Shown: piece by piece, positions 17,645 through 24,870 of the stretch
Layout of the letters: each line of letters starts with the position of its first letter
Numbering within the stretch: position 1 is the first letter of the stretch
Origin: Oscillatoriales cyanobacterium
GTDB taxonomy: Bacteria > Cyanobacteriota > Cyanobacteriia > Cyanobacteriales > Microcoleaceae
Assembly: GCA_004292955.1 (NCBI GenBank)
Contig: RDXX01000015.1
Coordinates: 186,001-250,000, forward strand
Length of the DNA: 64,000 bases
Direction of reading: 5' to 3'
The notes under the pieces: model-generated
Databases searched by the model: none
What the model saw: the letters and a program-made list of their open reading frames with translations, nothing else
What the model was told of the DNA's origin: nothing
Made by a program: the position numbers and the translations under genes

Positions 17645-19156
17645 ATGTTAATATATAAAAATCAAGTCAGGCGAACCCGACAACTATCGAACTCAATGAC
17701 CAGCATCACTTACTGCAAAGCACTTTCTACACCGATAGATGAGTTGAACGCGATCGGTAAAACTCAGCTAGAAATGTTTTTGAGCGCTTACACACCAATA
17801 TTTCACAAAGCAGTATGTGAAACTGTCAACTTTATGATGTTAGGAGAAGGATTTAACAAGTCATACTGGAACACGCACCTACAAAAAACTTACGGTATTA
17901 GCAAACGTCATGCCAATGGTGTAATCTCATCGGCTAAGGGTGCTGTTGATAGCGCCAAGGAGTGCCGGATTTCACACATAAAAACCTTAGAAAATCAAGC
18001 TAAATCTTGTGAAGCTTGGCTAACAAAAGCTGAGAGAAAACTCAAATTAGCTCGGAAGTTTTACGCTAAAAAGAACTGGCAAAATAGTAAAAGCGGTTGT
18101 GCATTTCCGTTATCTAGTGACCTAAAGTATAGACAAACTAACTGGCAAAACCTACGCTTTCAGATACACAATAAAAAACGTAAGCTGACCAGGTATCGGC
18201 AAATATTAGCCGTCCTAAAATCAATCCCTGTGCGGGTTCGTGTCCCCAAGAATCAAGCCTTTATCGTGGGTTCCAAAGATGAATCTTATGGTAATCAAGT
18301 GTGTCAGTGGGATGGGGATAATTTAATAGTTAGAGTGCCAGCTTGTTTAGAATCTAAGTTTGGTAAAAATGTAGATTCGTATATTGGCGATTTCCCTCGC
18401 AATATTAACCGATTACCAGCTACGGGCGCTAAAACTTGGCACTTCTATTATAAATCTGGTAAATGGTGTGTTGCTGTTAGTTTCACGCCCTCCAATGTTG
18501 AGCAGGTATCGCGTTCTGTAGATTATGGTTGTATTGGTATCGACATGAATCCCGGCTCGATTGGTTGGGCGTATATTGATACCGAAGGTAACTTGAAAGC
18601 ACAGGGTAAAATCCGACTACAAACTGGTTTACGCAAGGGTCAACAGCAAGCTCAAATTGTTAAAGCTTGCCGAGAATTATCGGCATTAGCTATCAAGTTT
18701 CAATGTCCAATAGTCTGCGAGGAATTAGACTTTACCAGCAAGAAAGAGCAACTTAGAGAACGTGGCAAGAAATATGCTCGGATGCTATCAGGTTGGGCTT
18801 ATTCTGAGTTGTTTAAGTTGTTAAACTCAATTCTTTCTAACAGAGGTATTGAGCTTTTAACGGTCAATCCTGCTTATTCTAGTATTATTGGTTTAGTCAA
18901 ATATCTGAGGATGTATGGTTTGGCTAGTGATGAAGCAGCGGCGTTAGTTATCGGCCGTAGGGGAATGAGATTGTCGGAAAAAATACCAGGCTCCTTAACC
19001 GCCTTTGTTGAGGTGAACTCAACAAAGCACGTTTGGAGCCTGTGGAATCAACTGAATAAAAAAATCAAGCAATCTGGAATAATAACTAATAGACATAGTT
19101 ACTATTCTAACTCTAACTGGGATTTCCTGGGCAACCTTGACATTGAGGAAGCGTAA
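17645..19156 (+). CDS. TnpB-related RuvC-like protein lacking the zinc finger
   Basis: A 503-residue protein of the IS200/IS605 accessory 'TnpB-related' group. The N-terminal ~280 residues are helical and basic. The C-terminal RuvC fold shows GIDMNPGSIGWAYID (RuvC-I Asp, ~300), VCEELDFTSKKEQLRERGKK (RuvC-II Glu, ~358) and GLASDEAAALVIGRRG (RuvC-III, ~433). Between the second and third blocks the usual four-Cys zinc ribbon is replaced by VNPAYSSIIGLVKYLRMYG. TnpB proteins are RNA-guided nucleases tied to single-strand transposition; whether this branch cuts DNA is not known to me. No TnpA is adjacent. The start could also be ATG 17696 (MTSITYCKALSTP). ACCTAG-rich sequences flank the gene. Confidence 0.8.
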   Translation: MLIYKNQVRRTRQLSNSMTSITYCKALSTPIDELNAIGKTQLEMFLSAYTPIFHKAVCETVNFMMLGEGFNKSYWNTHLQKTYGISKRHANGVISSAKGAVDSAKECRISHIKTLENQAKSCEAWLTKAERKLKLARKFYAKKNWQNSKSGCAFPLSSDLKYRQTNWQNLRFQIHNKKRKLTRYRQILAVLKSIPVRVRVPKNQAFIVGSKDESYGNQVCQWDGDNLIVRVPACLESKFGKNVDSYIGDFPRNINRLPATGAKTWHFYYKSGKWCVAVSFTPSNVEQVSRSVDYGCIGIDMNPGSIGWAYIDTEGNLKAQGKIRLQTGLRKGQQQAQIVKACRELSALAIKFQCPIVCEELDFTSKKEQLRERGKKYARMLSGWAYSELFKLLNSILSNRGIELLTVNPAYSSIIGLVKYLRMYGLASDEAAALVIGRRGMRLSEKIPGSLTAFVEVNSTKHVWSLWNQLNKKIKQSGIITNRHSYYSNSNWDFLGNLDIEEA

Positions 19157-19237
19157 GCGATAGGAAAGAATGCTTAAGAACCTTAAACCGCTGAGTCTTG
19201 CTAGGTTTACCTAGATTTTTAAAAGCGGTGAAAACTA

Positions 19238-19444
19238 ATGAATATTGAAGAAAACCAGATCCACACTGTAAGTGGCAGCGAAGTTACATTACCAAAATCA
19301 AGGGAAAAATTGGTGGGCGAGGAAACAGAAAAAGCCCTCGGCCAGCAGAAACAAGAAAAAGCTCAAACTATGCGCGCTGTGGAACAGTTGAAAGAAGAAC
19401 TTCAGCACAAAATAGATAAAGAATGTCATCACAAGGTAGATTAA
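19238..19444 (+). CDS. Small charged protein of unknown function
   Basis: A 68-residue frame beginning MNIEENQIHTVSGSEV, rich in Glu, Lys and Gln (EETEKALGQQKQEKAQTMRA), likely a single amphipathic or coiled-coil helix, ending in KECHHKVD. I recognise no family. Support for expression is positional: a strong terminator hairpin begins 20 bases after the stop. It follows the TnpB-related gene by 81 bp and might be read together with it. The ribosome-binding site is weak (GCGGTG about 7 bases before ATG). Moderate to low confidence. Confidence 0.45.
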   Translation: MNIEENQIHTVSGSEVTLPKSREKLVGEETEKALGQQKQEKAQTMRAVEQLKEELQHKIDKECHHKVD

Positions 19445-19463
19445 AACTAATAACGTTTTTTTA

Positions 19464-19503
19464 GGGTGTGGGTAAGATGAAGTCTTGCCCACACTCTTTT
19501 TTT
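19464..19503 (+). terminator. Rho-independent terminator
   Basis: GGGTGTGGGTAAGA, a short loop, then TCTTGCCCACACTC form a stem of about 13 bp followed by seven T. It would stop transcription from the small charged-protein gene and perhaps from the TnpB-related gene. Confidence 0.85.
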
Positions 19504-19506
19504 GAA

Positions 19507-19592
19507 GTCAGTTGTTAGTTGTTATTTGTTAGTTGTTAGTTGTTATTTGTCAGTTGTTATTTGTTATTTGTTATTTGTTATTTGTTAGTTGT
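19507..19592. repeat. STRR heptamer array (TTGTTAG/TTGTTAT variants)
   Basis: About a dozen degenerate period-7 units (GTTGTTA, TTTGTTA, TTGTCAG). It is followed by the palindrome GCGAGCGTCCTCGCTCGC at ~19601, which recurs as GCGAGCGTCCCCGCTCGC at ~19769. Confidence 0.85.
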
Positions 19593-19636
19593 CATTAGCG
19601 CGAGCGTCCTCGCTCGCGAACGTTTGTGAGTTGTCA

Positions 19637-19766
19637 TTAGGAACGAAAAGTTAATAACTTACACAAGTTTGTGGGATGGGCGTCCCGCCCGTCCAGAAAG
19701 AATGGGCTCTCCCGCCCATCCCACAAGAACAATAAAAATTGTAAGTTATTTAATTCTCATTCCTTA
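19637..19766. mobile_element. MITE family B, copy 1
   Basis: A 130-bp non-coding element with long imperfect inverted ends: left TTAGGAACGAAAAGTTAATA then ACTTAC; right GTAAGTTATTTAATT then CTCATTCCTTA. The centre is a palindrome (GTGGGATGGGCG ... CGCCCATCCCAC). The copy at 42325-42422 has the same ends (AATTAAATAACTTAC) and a similar GGGACGCCCATCCCAC core. No clear target duplication. Confidence 0.75.
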
Positions 19767-20017
19767 GCGCGAGCGTCCCCGCTCGCGAACGTTAATTTCC
19801 CAAATCAGGATTTAAGTGTTTTGGTTTATGCTTCTGACAAAAAACTGATTTTGACTGCCAAGTACGACCAGCAATCAAATCAGATTGAAGACAAGTCTTG
19901 ACTTGGTTAAAAAGCGGAATTTATAGCAGCGCGACGCTTTAATATTCCGCAGCTTTTTGAAGTCGAAGGAATCTCAATTTGAGACGGAACTGTTGTGTAG
20001 TTGGGAAAATAATTACC

Positions 20018-20530
20018 ATGAGTAGCAGCGATAATTACAAGCGACAAATCATGAGCGATTTGGCTCAGGGCGATCGCGAAATGATGCCTGAGACAACGGG
20101 TGAAGAGTACGAAAATTTTGACGATTTTGCTCAGAGAACTTCCCCGGATCAGCGCAAACAATTATTCGGGCGTTCTTTTAATCACGAGTCTCTTCCGCCG
20201 GCACAGTTGGAACCGGAATTGCAAAAGGCGATCGCCCAAATCAAGCCGAACGAACTGGACGACGTGGCTCGGGAGTTCTTCAAGCAGTTGGACAAGAGAG
20301 GATTGAACGATCGCCAGTTGGAAAAGCAATTAGGACTTTCTACCCACCACGCGAGTCGCATGACTGCTGATGATGTTACCAAGCTTGCCTCGTTCACCTA
20401 TCACAATCACCCGGATATTTTCCGAGAAGTGCTGGCAGAACAGCCTAGTTTGATGAAGTTTTTGGGAAATCCAGTGGTTGCGGGTATTTTGGGGATAGTT
20501 GCTGCTAAATGGCTCAACAGCCGGAAATGA
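20018..20530 (+). CDS. Conserved-looking protein of unknown function
   Basis: A 170-residue protein from ATG 20018-20020 (MSSSDNYKRQIMSDLAQGDR); the frame is open 13 codons upstream from a TTG, but the ATG is preferred. It is acidic and helical in the middle (ELQKAIAQIKPNELDDVARE, FFKQLDKRGLNDRQLEKQLG), with a short hydrophobic C-terminal helix (NPVVAGILGIVAAKWLNSRK) that may anchor it to a membrane. I do not recognise a named domain. It stands alone between two MITE-rich spacers, with a paired palindrome just after the stop. Confidence 0.65.
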   Translation: MSSSDNYKRQIMSDLAQGDREMMPETTGEEYENFDDFAQRTSPDQRKQLFGRSFNHESLPPAQLEPELQKAIAQIKPNELDDVAREFFKQLDKRGLNDRQLEKQLGLSTHHASRMTADDVTKLASFTYHNHPDIFREVLAEQPSLMKFLGNPVVAGILGIVAAKWLNSRK

Positions 20531-20532
20531 TT

Positions 20533-20631
20533 GAGGAAGGACTGAAGTCCTCACTACAAACCTTTAGAGATTGTTTGTAGCGAGGACTTCAGTCCTCTCT
20601 CATTTGATGAGGACTGAAGTCCTCACTACAG
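20533..20631. repeat. Paired palindromes AGGACTGAAGTCCT
   Basis: Three copies of the AGGACTGAAGTCCTCACTAC palindrome, two of them arranged as a large hairpin (CTACAAAC / GTTTGTAG arms). Related copies are at ~32998 and ~33265. It may terminate transcription of the preceding gene, though there is no T run. Confidence 0.75.
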
Positions 20632-20708
20632 ACTATTCGCTCCAATATCATACTAAATTTCGAGATTTTAAATCTTAATTATGCCGCTGGTTGCTGTTAG
20701 GGTGAGTA

Positions 20709-20823
20709 GGGAGCATCTCATTGTTGCAAGAAGCGTTTTTTATTGTAGTGCTGTCCCCGCTCGCGTGTTTGTATAAACACGCGAGCGGGGACAGCACTAT
20801 AAATGCAAAACTGAGATGCTCCC
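20709..20823. mobile_element. MITE family A, copy 2
   Basis: A 115-bp element with ends GGGAGCATCTCATTGTTGCA and the complement of GGGAGCATCTCAGTTTTGCA. The palindromic centre is built on GTGCTGTCCCCGCTCGCGTG. Flanking octamers GGTGAGTA (20701-20708) and GGTTAGTA (20824-20831) differ at one base, consistent with an 8-bp target duplication. It has the same termini as the copy at 13082-13203. Confidence 0.85.
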
Positions 20824-20986
20824 GGTTAGTAAAACCCACTGCCAATTGCCCACTCCGAATTTGCGATCGCCAATTGCTAATTATTGCTTAGATATAAAAA
20901 TAGCTGCACAGCACTAAACTGCGGTACACCTGACACTCCGCAAAATTAAATGTAGGATTAAGTCTTGCCGTAAACCAGGAAAAAAG

Positions 20987-21769
20987 ATGAACATATCCAC
21001 TATTTGGCGAAAATTCCGCAGCCAGCAAGCCTTCTGCTTGGCTGCACTGCTTGCGGGTTGCCTTGTATTTATCGGTTGTTCCCCCGCCCAGTCAGCGGCT
21101 GGCAATTCAGTCGATCCCAAGTTTAAAGAGCAAGTCTTGCAGGTGATCCGCGAAAACCCCCAAGCAATTTTAGATTCGGTACAAGCGTATCAGCAACAGC
21201 AGCAGCAGTCTCTCAAAGCAGCGCAGGAGTCATTTTTCCAGGAGATGAAAACAAATCCCAAATCGGCGATCGGGGATTCTCCTAGCACGGGTTCGGCTTC
21301 GCAGCAGATTGTACTTTTAGAATTCTCTGACTTTCAATGTCCGTTTTGCGCGCGCGCTCACGATACCGTTAAGCAGTTTATGGCAAAACACCAGGACAAA
21401 GTTACTTTAGCTTACAAGCATTTTCCCTTGAGTTCAATTCACCCTCAAGCGCTACCAGCAGCTAAAGCAGCTTGGGCTGCCCAACAGCAGGGAAAATTCT
21501 GGGAATATTACAGCGCTTTGTTTGAAGGGCAAAAACAGTTAGGCGAGGAATTTTACGGATCGATCGCCCAAAAGCTCAATCTCAAGTTAGATAAATTCAA
21601 CAGCGATCGCAACAGCCCCGCCGCCGAAGCCGCGATTCAGAAAGACGTGCAACTGGCTCAAAAACTGGGAATCGAAGGCACTCCATTCTTTATTCTGAAC
21701 GGCAAAACATTCTCCGGTGCGCTGGAGCTTTCTGAGATGGAAAAGATTCTCGCCAGTGTCTCCAAATAA
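20987..21769 (+). CDS. DsbA-like thioredoxin-fold lipoprotein
   Basis: A 260-residue protein with a signal sequence ending in a lipobox-like VFIGC (Cys ~31), then a Gln-rich helical linker (QAYQQQQQQSLKAAQ) and a DSBA/thioredoxin_4 domain from ~105. The redox site is FSDFQCPFCARAH (CPFC), and the cis-proline side is GIEGTPFFILNG. It should act outside the cytoplasmic membrane, making or shuffling disulfides in secreted proteins. The CPFC dipeptide is typical of BdbD/DsbA oxidase-type enzymes. The start ATG is 8 bases after a GGAAAAA stretch. Single gene; a TTCCCAGACTAAAGTCTGGG hairpin lies ~85 bp after it. Confidence 0.88.
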   Translation: MNISTIWRKFRSQQAFCLAALLAGCLVFIGCSPAQSAAGNSVDPKFKEQVLQVIRENPQAILDSVQAYQQQQQQSLKAAQESFFQEMKTNPKSAIGDSPSTGSASQQIVLLEFSDFQCPFCARAHDTVKQFMAKHQDKVTLAYKHFPLSSIHPQALPAAKAAWAAQQQGKFWEYYSALFEGQKQLGEEFYGSIAQKLNLKLDKFNSDRNSPAAEAAIQKDVQLAQKLGIEGTPFFILNGKTFSGALELSEMEKILASVSK

Positions 21770-21853
21770 CAAGGTAAAAGATACGATAAACTTAGTTTTT
21801 CTGTCTTTTTCACTTTTTCGTTGCAATTTCAATTTGGAGTCGTTAAAGATGCA

Positions 21854-21875
21854 TTCCCAGACTAAAGTCTGGGAA
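21854..21875. repeat. Perfect palindrome
   Basis: TTCCCAGAC-TAAA-GTCTGGGAA forms a 9-bp stem. It sits in the 265-bp spacer before the tnpB stub. A second hairpin (CCCCATCC ... GGGGATGG) at ~21906-21930 may be the left-end hairpin of the old IS200/IS605 element. Confidence 0.7.
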
Positions 21876-22034
21876 CAATCAAAATTTAACTGATTAGCGG
21901 AATTCCCCATCCGTCTACACGGTGGGGATGGATAGCGCGGCTGTTGGAACTCCCCGATCCAACAGCCAATTAGCTTTGCCTTCCACCTAGAATATTTATT
22001 TACTGATTTAAGTTTTTCGTAGTAAGATAGAGAC

Positions 22035-22318
22035 ATGAAACACGCAGTCAAGGTACGAATTTATCCTAACGATGAGCAGCAAGTAGCGCTATCAAAAGCA
22101 TTCGGCTGTGCCCGTTGGTTTTGGAATAATTCGTTAGCCATGACCAATCAACTTTATAAAGAAACTGGTAAAGGGCTATCCCAGCAAGGGAGAAACGACC
22201 GTCTACCTGCTCTCAAAAAAGAGTTTGGATGGTTGGCTGAACCTTATAGCCAAGTGTTGCAATCGGTGTCGCTAAACTTGTCTAGAGCGTTTATCAATTT
22301 CTTTGAGCGACGGGATAA
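22035..22318 (+). pseudogene. tnpB (IS200/IS605 OrfB) N-terminal stub
   Basis: MKHAVKVRIYPNDEQQVALS, KAFGCARWFWNNSLAMTN and LSRAFINFFERR are the N-terminal helix-turn-helix region of a TnpB/OrfB transposase. Homology ends exactly where the first copy of the ISAzo13-like left end begins (~22313-22319); the RuvC nuclease half is absent. A GGGGATGG hairpin upstream fits the left end of the original element. The gene is truncated and inactive, and its missing 3' part is not elsewhere in the window. Confidence 0.85.
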
Positions 22319-22508
22319 GGAATGAAAATTTAATAACACAAGCAAGGTATAATAAACAAATGAGTGATTGCAAAGGATGTAACATTTCATTTTTTGGTCA
22401 AAACTCATCCTTAGGAATGAAAATTTAATAACACAAGCAAGGTATAATAAACAAATGAGTGATTACAAAGGATGTAACATTTCATTCTGGTGGTCAAAAC
22501 TGATCCTT
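22319..22508. repeat. 95-bp tandem duplication of an IS left end
   Basis: The block starting GGAATGAAAATTTAATAAC occurs at 22319 and again at 22414, almost identical for ~95 bp. The second copy runs on into the ISAzo13-like transposase. The first copy abuts the truncated tnpB. Confidence 0.88.
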
Positions 22509-23816
22509 ATTCGATGTTCACCTTCTTTGTTTCCCTAATAATTGGTTAGTTAATTTCCTTCATTTTGTTCAGGTAAATTTATGTATTACTCCTCTGAAAT
22601 TACTGCTCAGATGCGGAAACTTTATCAATCTCTATCTGAAAAAGATCGACGAAGATATGCAGCAATAGAAGCCGAAAAACTTGGTTATGGTGGAATTAGT
22701 TACATATCCCGAATTTTGGCAGCAGACAGAAATACAATAGCCAAAGGCATTAAGGAATTAAAAAGTGAATCAGAGACTACTTTTGAGGGACACAGAATTC
22801 GTCAAAAAGGAGGAGGAAGAAAAACTAGCGAGTCTCTGATACCTGGCTTGAATGAAAGTTTTTTAGAAGTGTTAAAACATTATACAGCAGGCAGCCCAAT
22901 GGATGAGAAAATTAAATGGACTAATCTCACTCAAGAAGAAATAGTTGAAGGTCTGAAAGTTCATGGCATAACAGTCAGTGTAACGGTTGTCAAAAAATTA
23001 TTAAAAAAGCACGGATATGTGAAACGTCAAGCTCAAAAAAAACAAACAACAGGAATAACAAAGAATCGTAACGAACAATTTGAAAATCTTGCCAGAATCA
23101 CTGAAGAGTATGAGTTACAGGGAAATCCTATCATTAGCATGGATACCAAAAAAAAGGAATTTATTGGAAATTTATATCGCTCAGGAACTCTGTATACTAC
23201 CGAAACAGTTACCACACTTGACCATGACTTTTTCAGTTTGGCTGAGGGCAAAATAGTACCTCATGGAATTTATGATGTGCAACATAACCGAGGATATTTA
23301 ACCCTAGGTATTAGTAAAGATACGAGTGAATTTGCTTGTGAATCGATTAAATCATGGTGGATAAATTACGGAATCTATCTCTACCCTCAAGCAAGTTCAA
23401 TCTTGATTAAATGCGATGGAGGTGGCAGTAATAATTCTAATCACTATATCTTTAAATCGGATTTGCAAAAATTAGTCAACGTAGCTCCATATAGAAATCA
23501 GAATAGCACATTATCCTCCCTATACATTGGAGTATAATCCAATAGAGCATCGCTTATTTCCTCATGTAACGAGAGCTTGTCAAGGAGTGATTTTTACTTC
23601 TGTTGAGTTTGTCAAAGAGCTCATGAAAAAAACCCACACAAAACCGGACTTTCTGTGGTGGTAAATGTGCTTGATAAAATTTATAAAACTGGTAGAAAAG
23701 TAGCAGATGGATTTAAGAATACAATGAAAATTATTTTTGATGAATATTTGCCAAAATGGAATTACCGTGCTGTTCCGACAAATGAGTAGATAATGAAGTT
23801 ATTAATTTTTCAGTCC
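22414..23816 (+). mobile_element. ISAzo13-like insertion sequence
   Basis: The left end GGAATGAAAATTTAATAAC at 22414 pairs with the right end GTTATTAATTTTTCAGTCC at 23798-23816 as imperfect inverted repeats. The repeats may extend outward (ATCCTTA / TAAGGAT). The element contains one frameshifted transposase gene. The flanks do not match (tnpB stub left, DUF5615 fragment right), so the insertion site has been rearranged. Confidence 0.75.
22581..23789 (+). pseudogene. ISAzo13-family transposase, frameshifted
   Basis: The first 318 codons (MYYSSEITAQMRKLYQSLSE ... IYLYPQASSILIKCDGGGSN) are a clear ISAzo13-type transposase: N-terminal HTH (YGGISYISRILAADRNTI), then ISMDTKKKEFIGNLY with the catalytic Asp and ILIKCDGGGSN with the second. 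At ~23480 the frame shifts. The continuation reads IRIAHYPPYTLEYNPIEHRL in another frame, where NPIEHRL holds the catalytic Glu, and after another shift VNVLDKIYKTGRKVADGFKN to the stop at 23787-23789. Two frameshifts therefore separate the three active-site residues, so it is presumably inactive unless reprogrammed. The gene lies inside an element with recognisable inverted ends. Confidence 0.85.
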
Positions 23817-23818
23817 TA

Positions 23819-24024
23819 AGGATAGGGATTTTGTTGATTTAGTAATTAGCCTTGGCAAACCGCCTCAAATTCTTTGGCTAACCTGTGGCAACATTACGAA
23901 TAAAGATTTGCATCGTATTTTTACTCGTGCTTTTCCTGACGCAATTGAGCTATTTAATAATGGCGAAAATATTGTGGAAATTGGTAGGATAAAATATAGC
24001 CTTTCTCAAAAAGATGAGGTATGA
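23819..24024 (+). pseudogene. DUF5615 (PIN-like toxin) C-terminal fragment
   Basis: Directly after the IS right end the frame reads KDRDFVDLVISLGKPPQILW, LTCGNITNKDLHRIFTRAF and PDAIELFNNGENIVEIG. This is the conserved C-terminal part of DUF5615 PIN-like proteins, which usually pair with DUF433 antitoxins. The N-terminal part with the first catalytic Asp is gone, and no antitoxin gene is present. The last codons are provided by a MITE-like repeat (family D). A toxin-antitoxin locus was evidently destroyed by the IS. Confidence 0.75.
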
Positions 24025-24103
24025 CAGACAGCTTACATAACCTCCCAGACAAAGAGGGCTCGCATCCCAACAACGTCCGCGAATCTTTCTGAGAACCGCT
24101 ATA
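23995..24103. mobile_element. MITE-like family D, copy 1
   Basis: The left end TATAGCC with TTCTCAAAAAGATGAGGTA pairs with a right end AATCTTTCTGAGAA then CCGCTATA. Related elements are at 39655-39788 and 48335-48433. It overlaps the 3' end of the DUF5615 fragment. No coding capacity. Confidence 0.65.
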
Positions 24104-24225
24104 AATTACTTTCGAGTTTTCCAATTATCAATCTCCTTGGTCACAAACTTCTCTAAAAATGTGTTTTTAGTCATTAGTTAATAGAGTTAATAGTGAAAAA
24201 CTAATAACTAATGACCAATGAATAA

Positions 24226-24699
24226 TTAATCTAAAAATCCCATTAAGGTCGAGCTGTCGTCAATGTCGTTGGAAGCAATTGGCCGGTTGCCTCCCATGGT
24301 GGAGTAAACTTCATCAATGTGCAGATTGCTGATCGCAATAGGGCGCGCACCGGACATACTGAACATTTCGCTGACTTGCATGGCGCTGGAGCCGATCGGG
24401 CGTCTGCCGAGTGTAGCCACCACTTCAAAGTCGCTGGCTTCGATCGGGCGATTGCCTACAGTGCCGTAGGTTTCGCTGATGTGCAGGGTGCTAGCGCCGA
24501 TCGGGCGATTCCCCGAGATCGAGACTGTCTCGCTGATGGTAAAATCGTTTGGGCCGACGGGGCGGTTGTCATGTAGGAGTTGCGGCTGATAAAGTTGAAT
24601 GCCCGCTGATTTGGCTTCGCTGGCGGGTGGTAGGGCCTTGGTAGTGCCTTTGCCGCCGCGGGGGCTCGCTTTGACTTTGTCTTTGGGTGTGAGAGCCAT
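24226..24699 (-). CDS. RPI-repeat protein of unknown function
   Basis: A 157-residue protein from ATG 24697-24699, preceded by AAGGAAAAAAAATT; an upstream TTG would add 12 residues. After a basic, Gly/Pro-rich N-terminus (LTPKDKVKASPRGGKGTTKA) come six imperfect repeats of 16-20 residues, each opening with [N/R/A]RP[I/V] and most ending in a [S/D]E-containing strand: NRPVGPNDFTISE, NRPIGASTLHISE, NRPIEASDFEVVA, RRPIGSSAMQVSE, ARPIAISNLHIDE and NRPIASNDIDDSS. The repeat would suit a small beta-solenoid or a multivalent binding strip. No signal peptide or membrane helix. I know of no assigned function. It is divergent from uvrB with a 170-bp spacer. Confidence 0.75.
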   Translation of the reverse strand: MALTPKDKVKASPRGGKGTTKALPPASEAKSAGIQLYQPQLLHDNRPVGPNDFTISETVSISGNRPIGASTLHISETYGTVGNRPIEASDFEVVATLGRRPIGSSAMQVSEMFSMSGARPIAISNLHIDEVYSTMGGNRPIASNDIDDSSTLMGFLD

Positions 24700-24870
24700 A
24701 ATTTTTTTTCCTTGCTGATTACTGGGTTCGGACAACTGCTTTTCTGGGCTTTCTGCTTTCTATTTGAACCGATAATTAAAATAATATTATAAAGTTTAAC
24801 TATTTTCTTAACGAAATTGCAGAATCTCTGAATTTTTGTTAAAATTTATCGGTAATAGCGACATTTTCCT

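Noticed and set aside
17645-19156. Cas12k/type V effector
   Set aside because: There are no Tn7-like genes, CRISPR repeats or tracrRNA-like sequence nearby, and the RuvC residues and NPAYSS loop fit the TnpB-related family better.
21898-21935. Possible terminator after the DsbA-like gene (CCCCATCC/GGGGATGG hairpin)
   Set aside because: No T run follows, and it is more likely the left-end hairpin of the truncated IS200/IS605 element.
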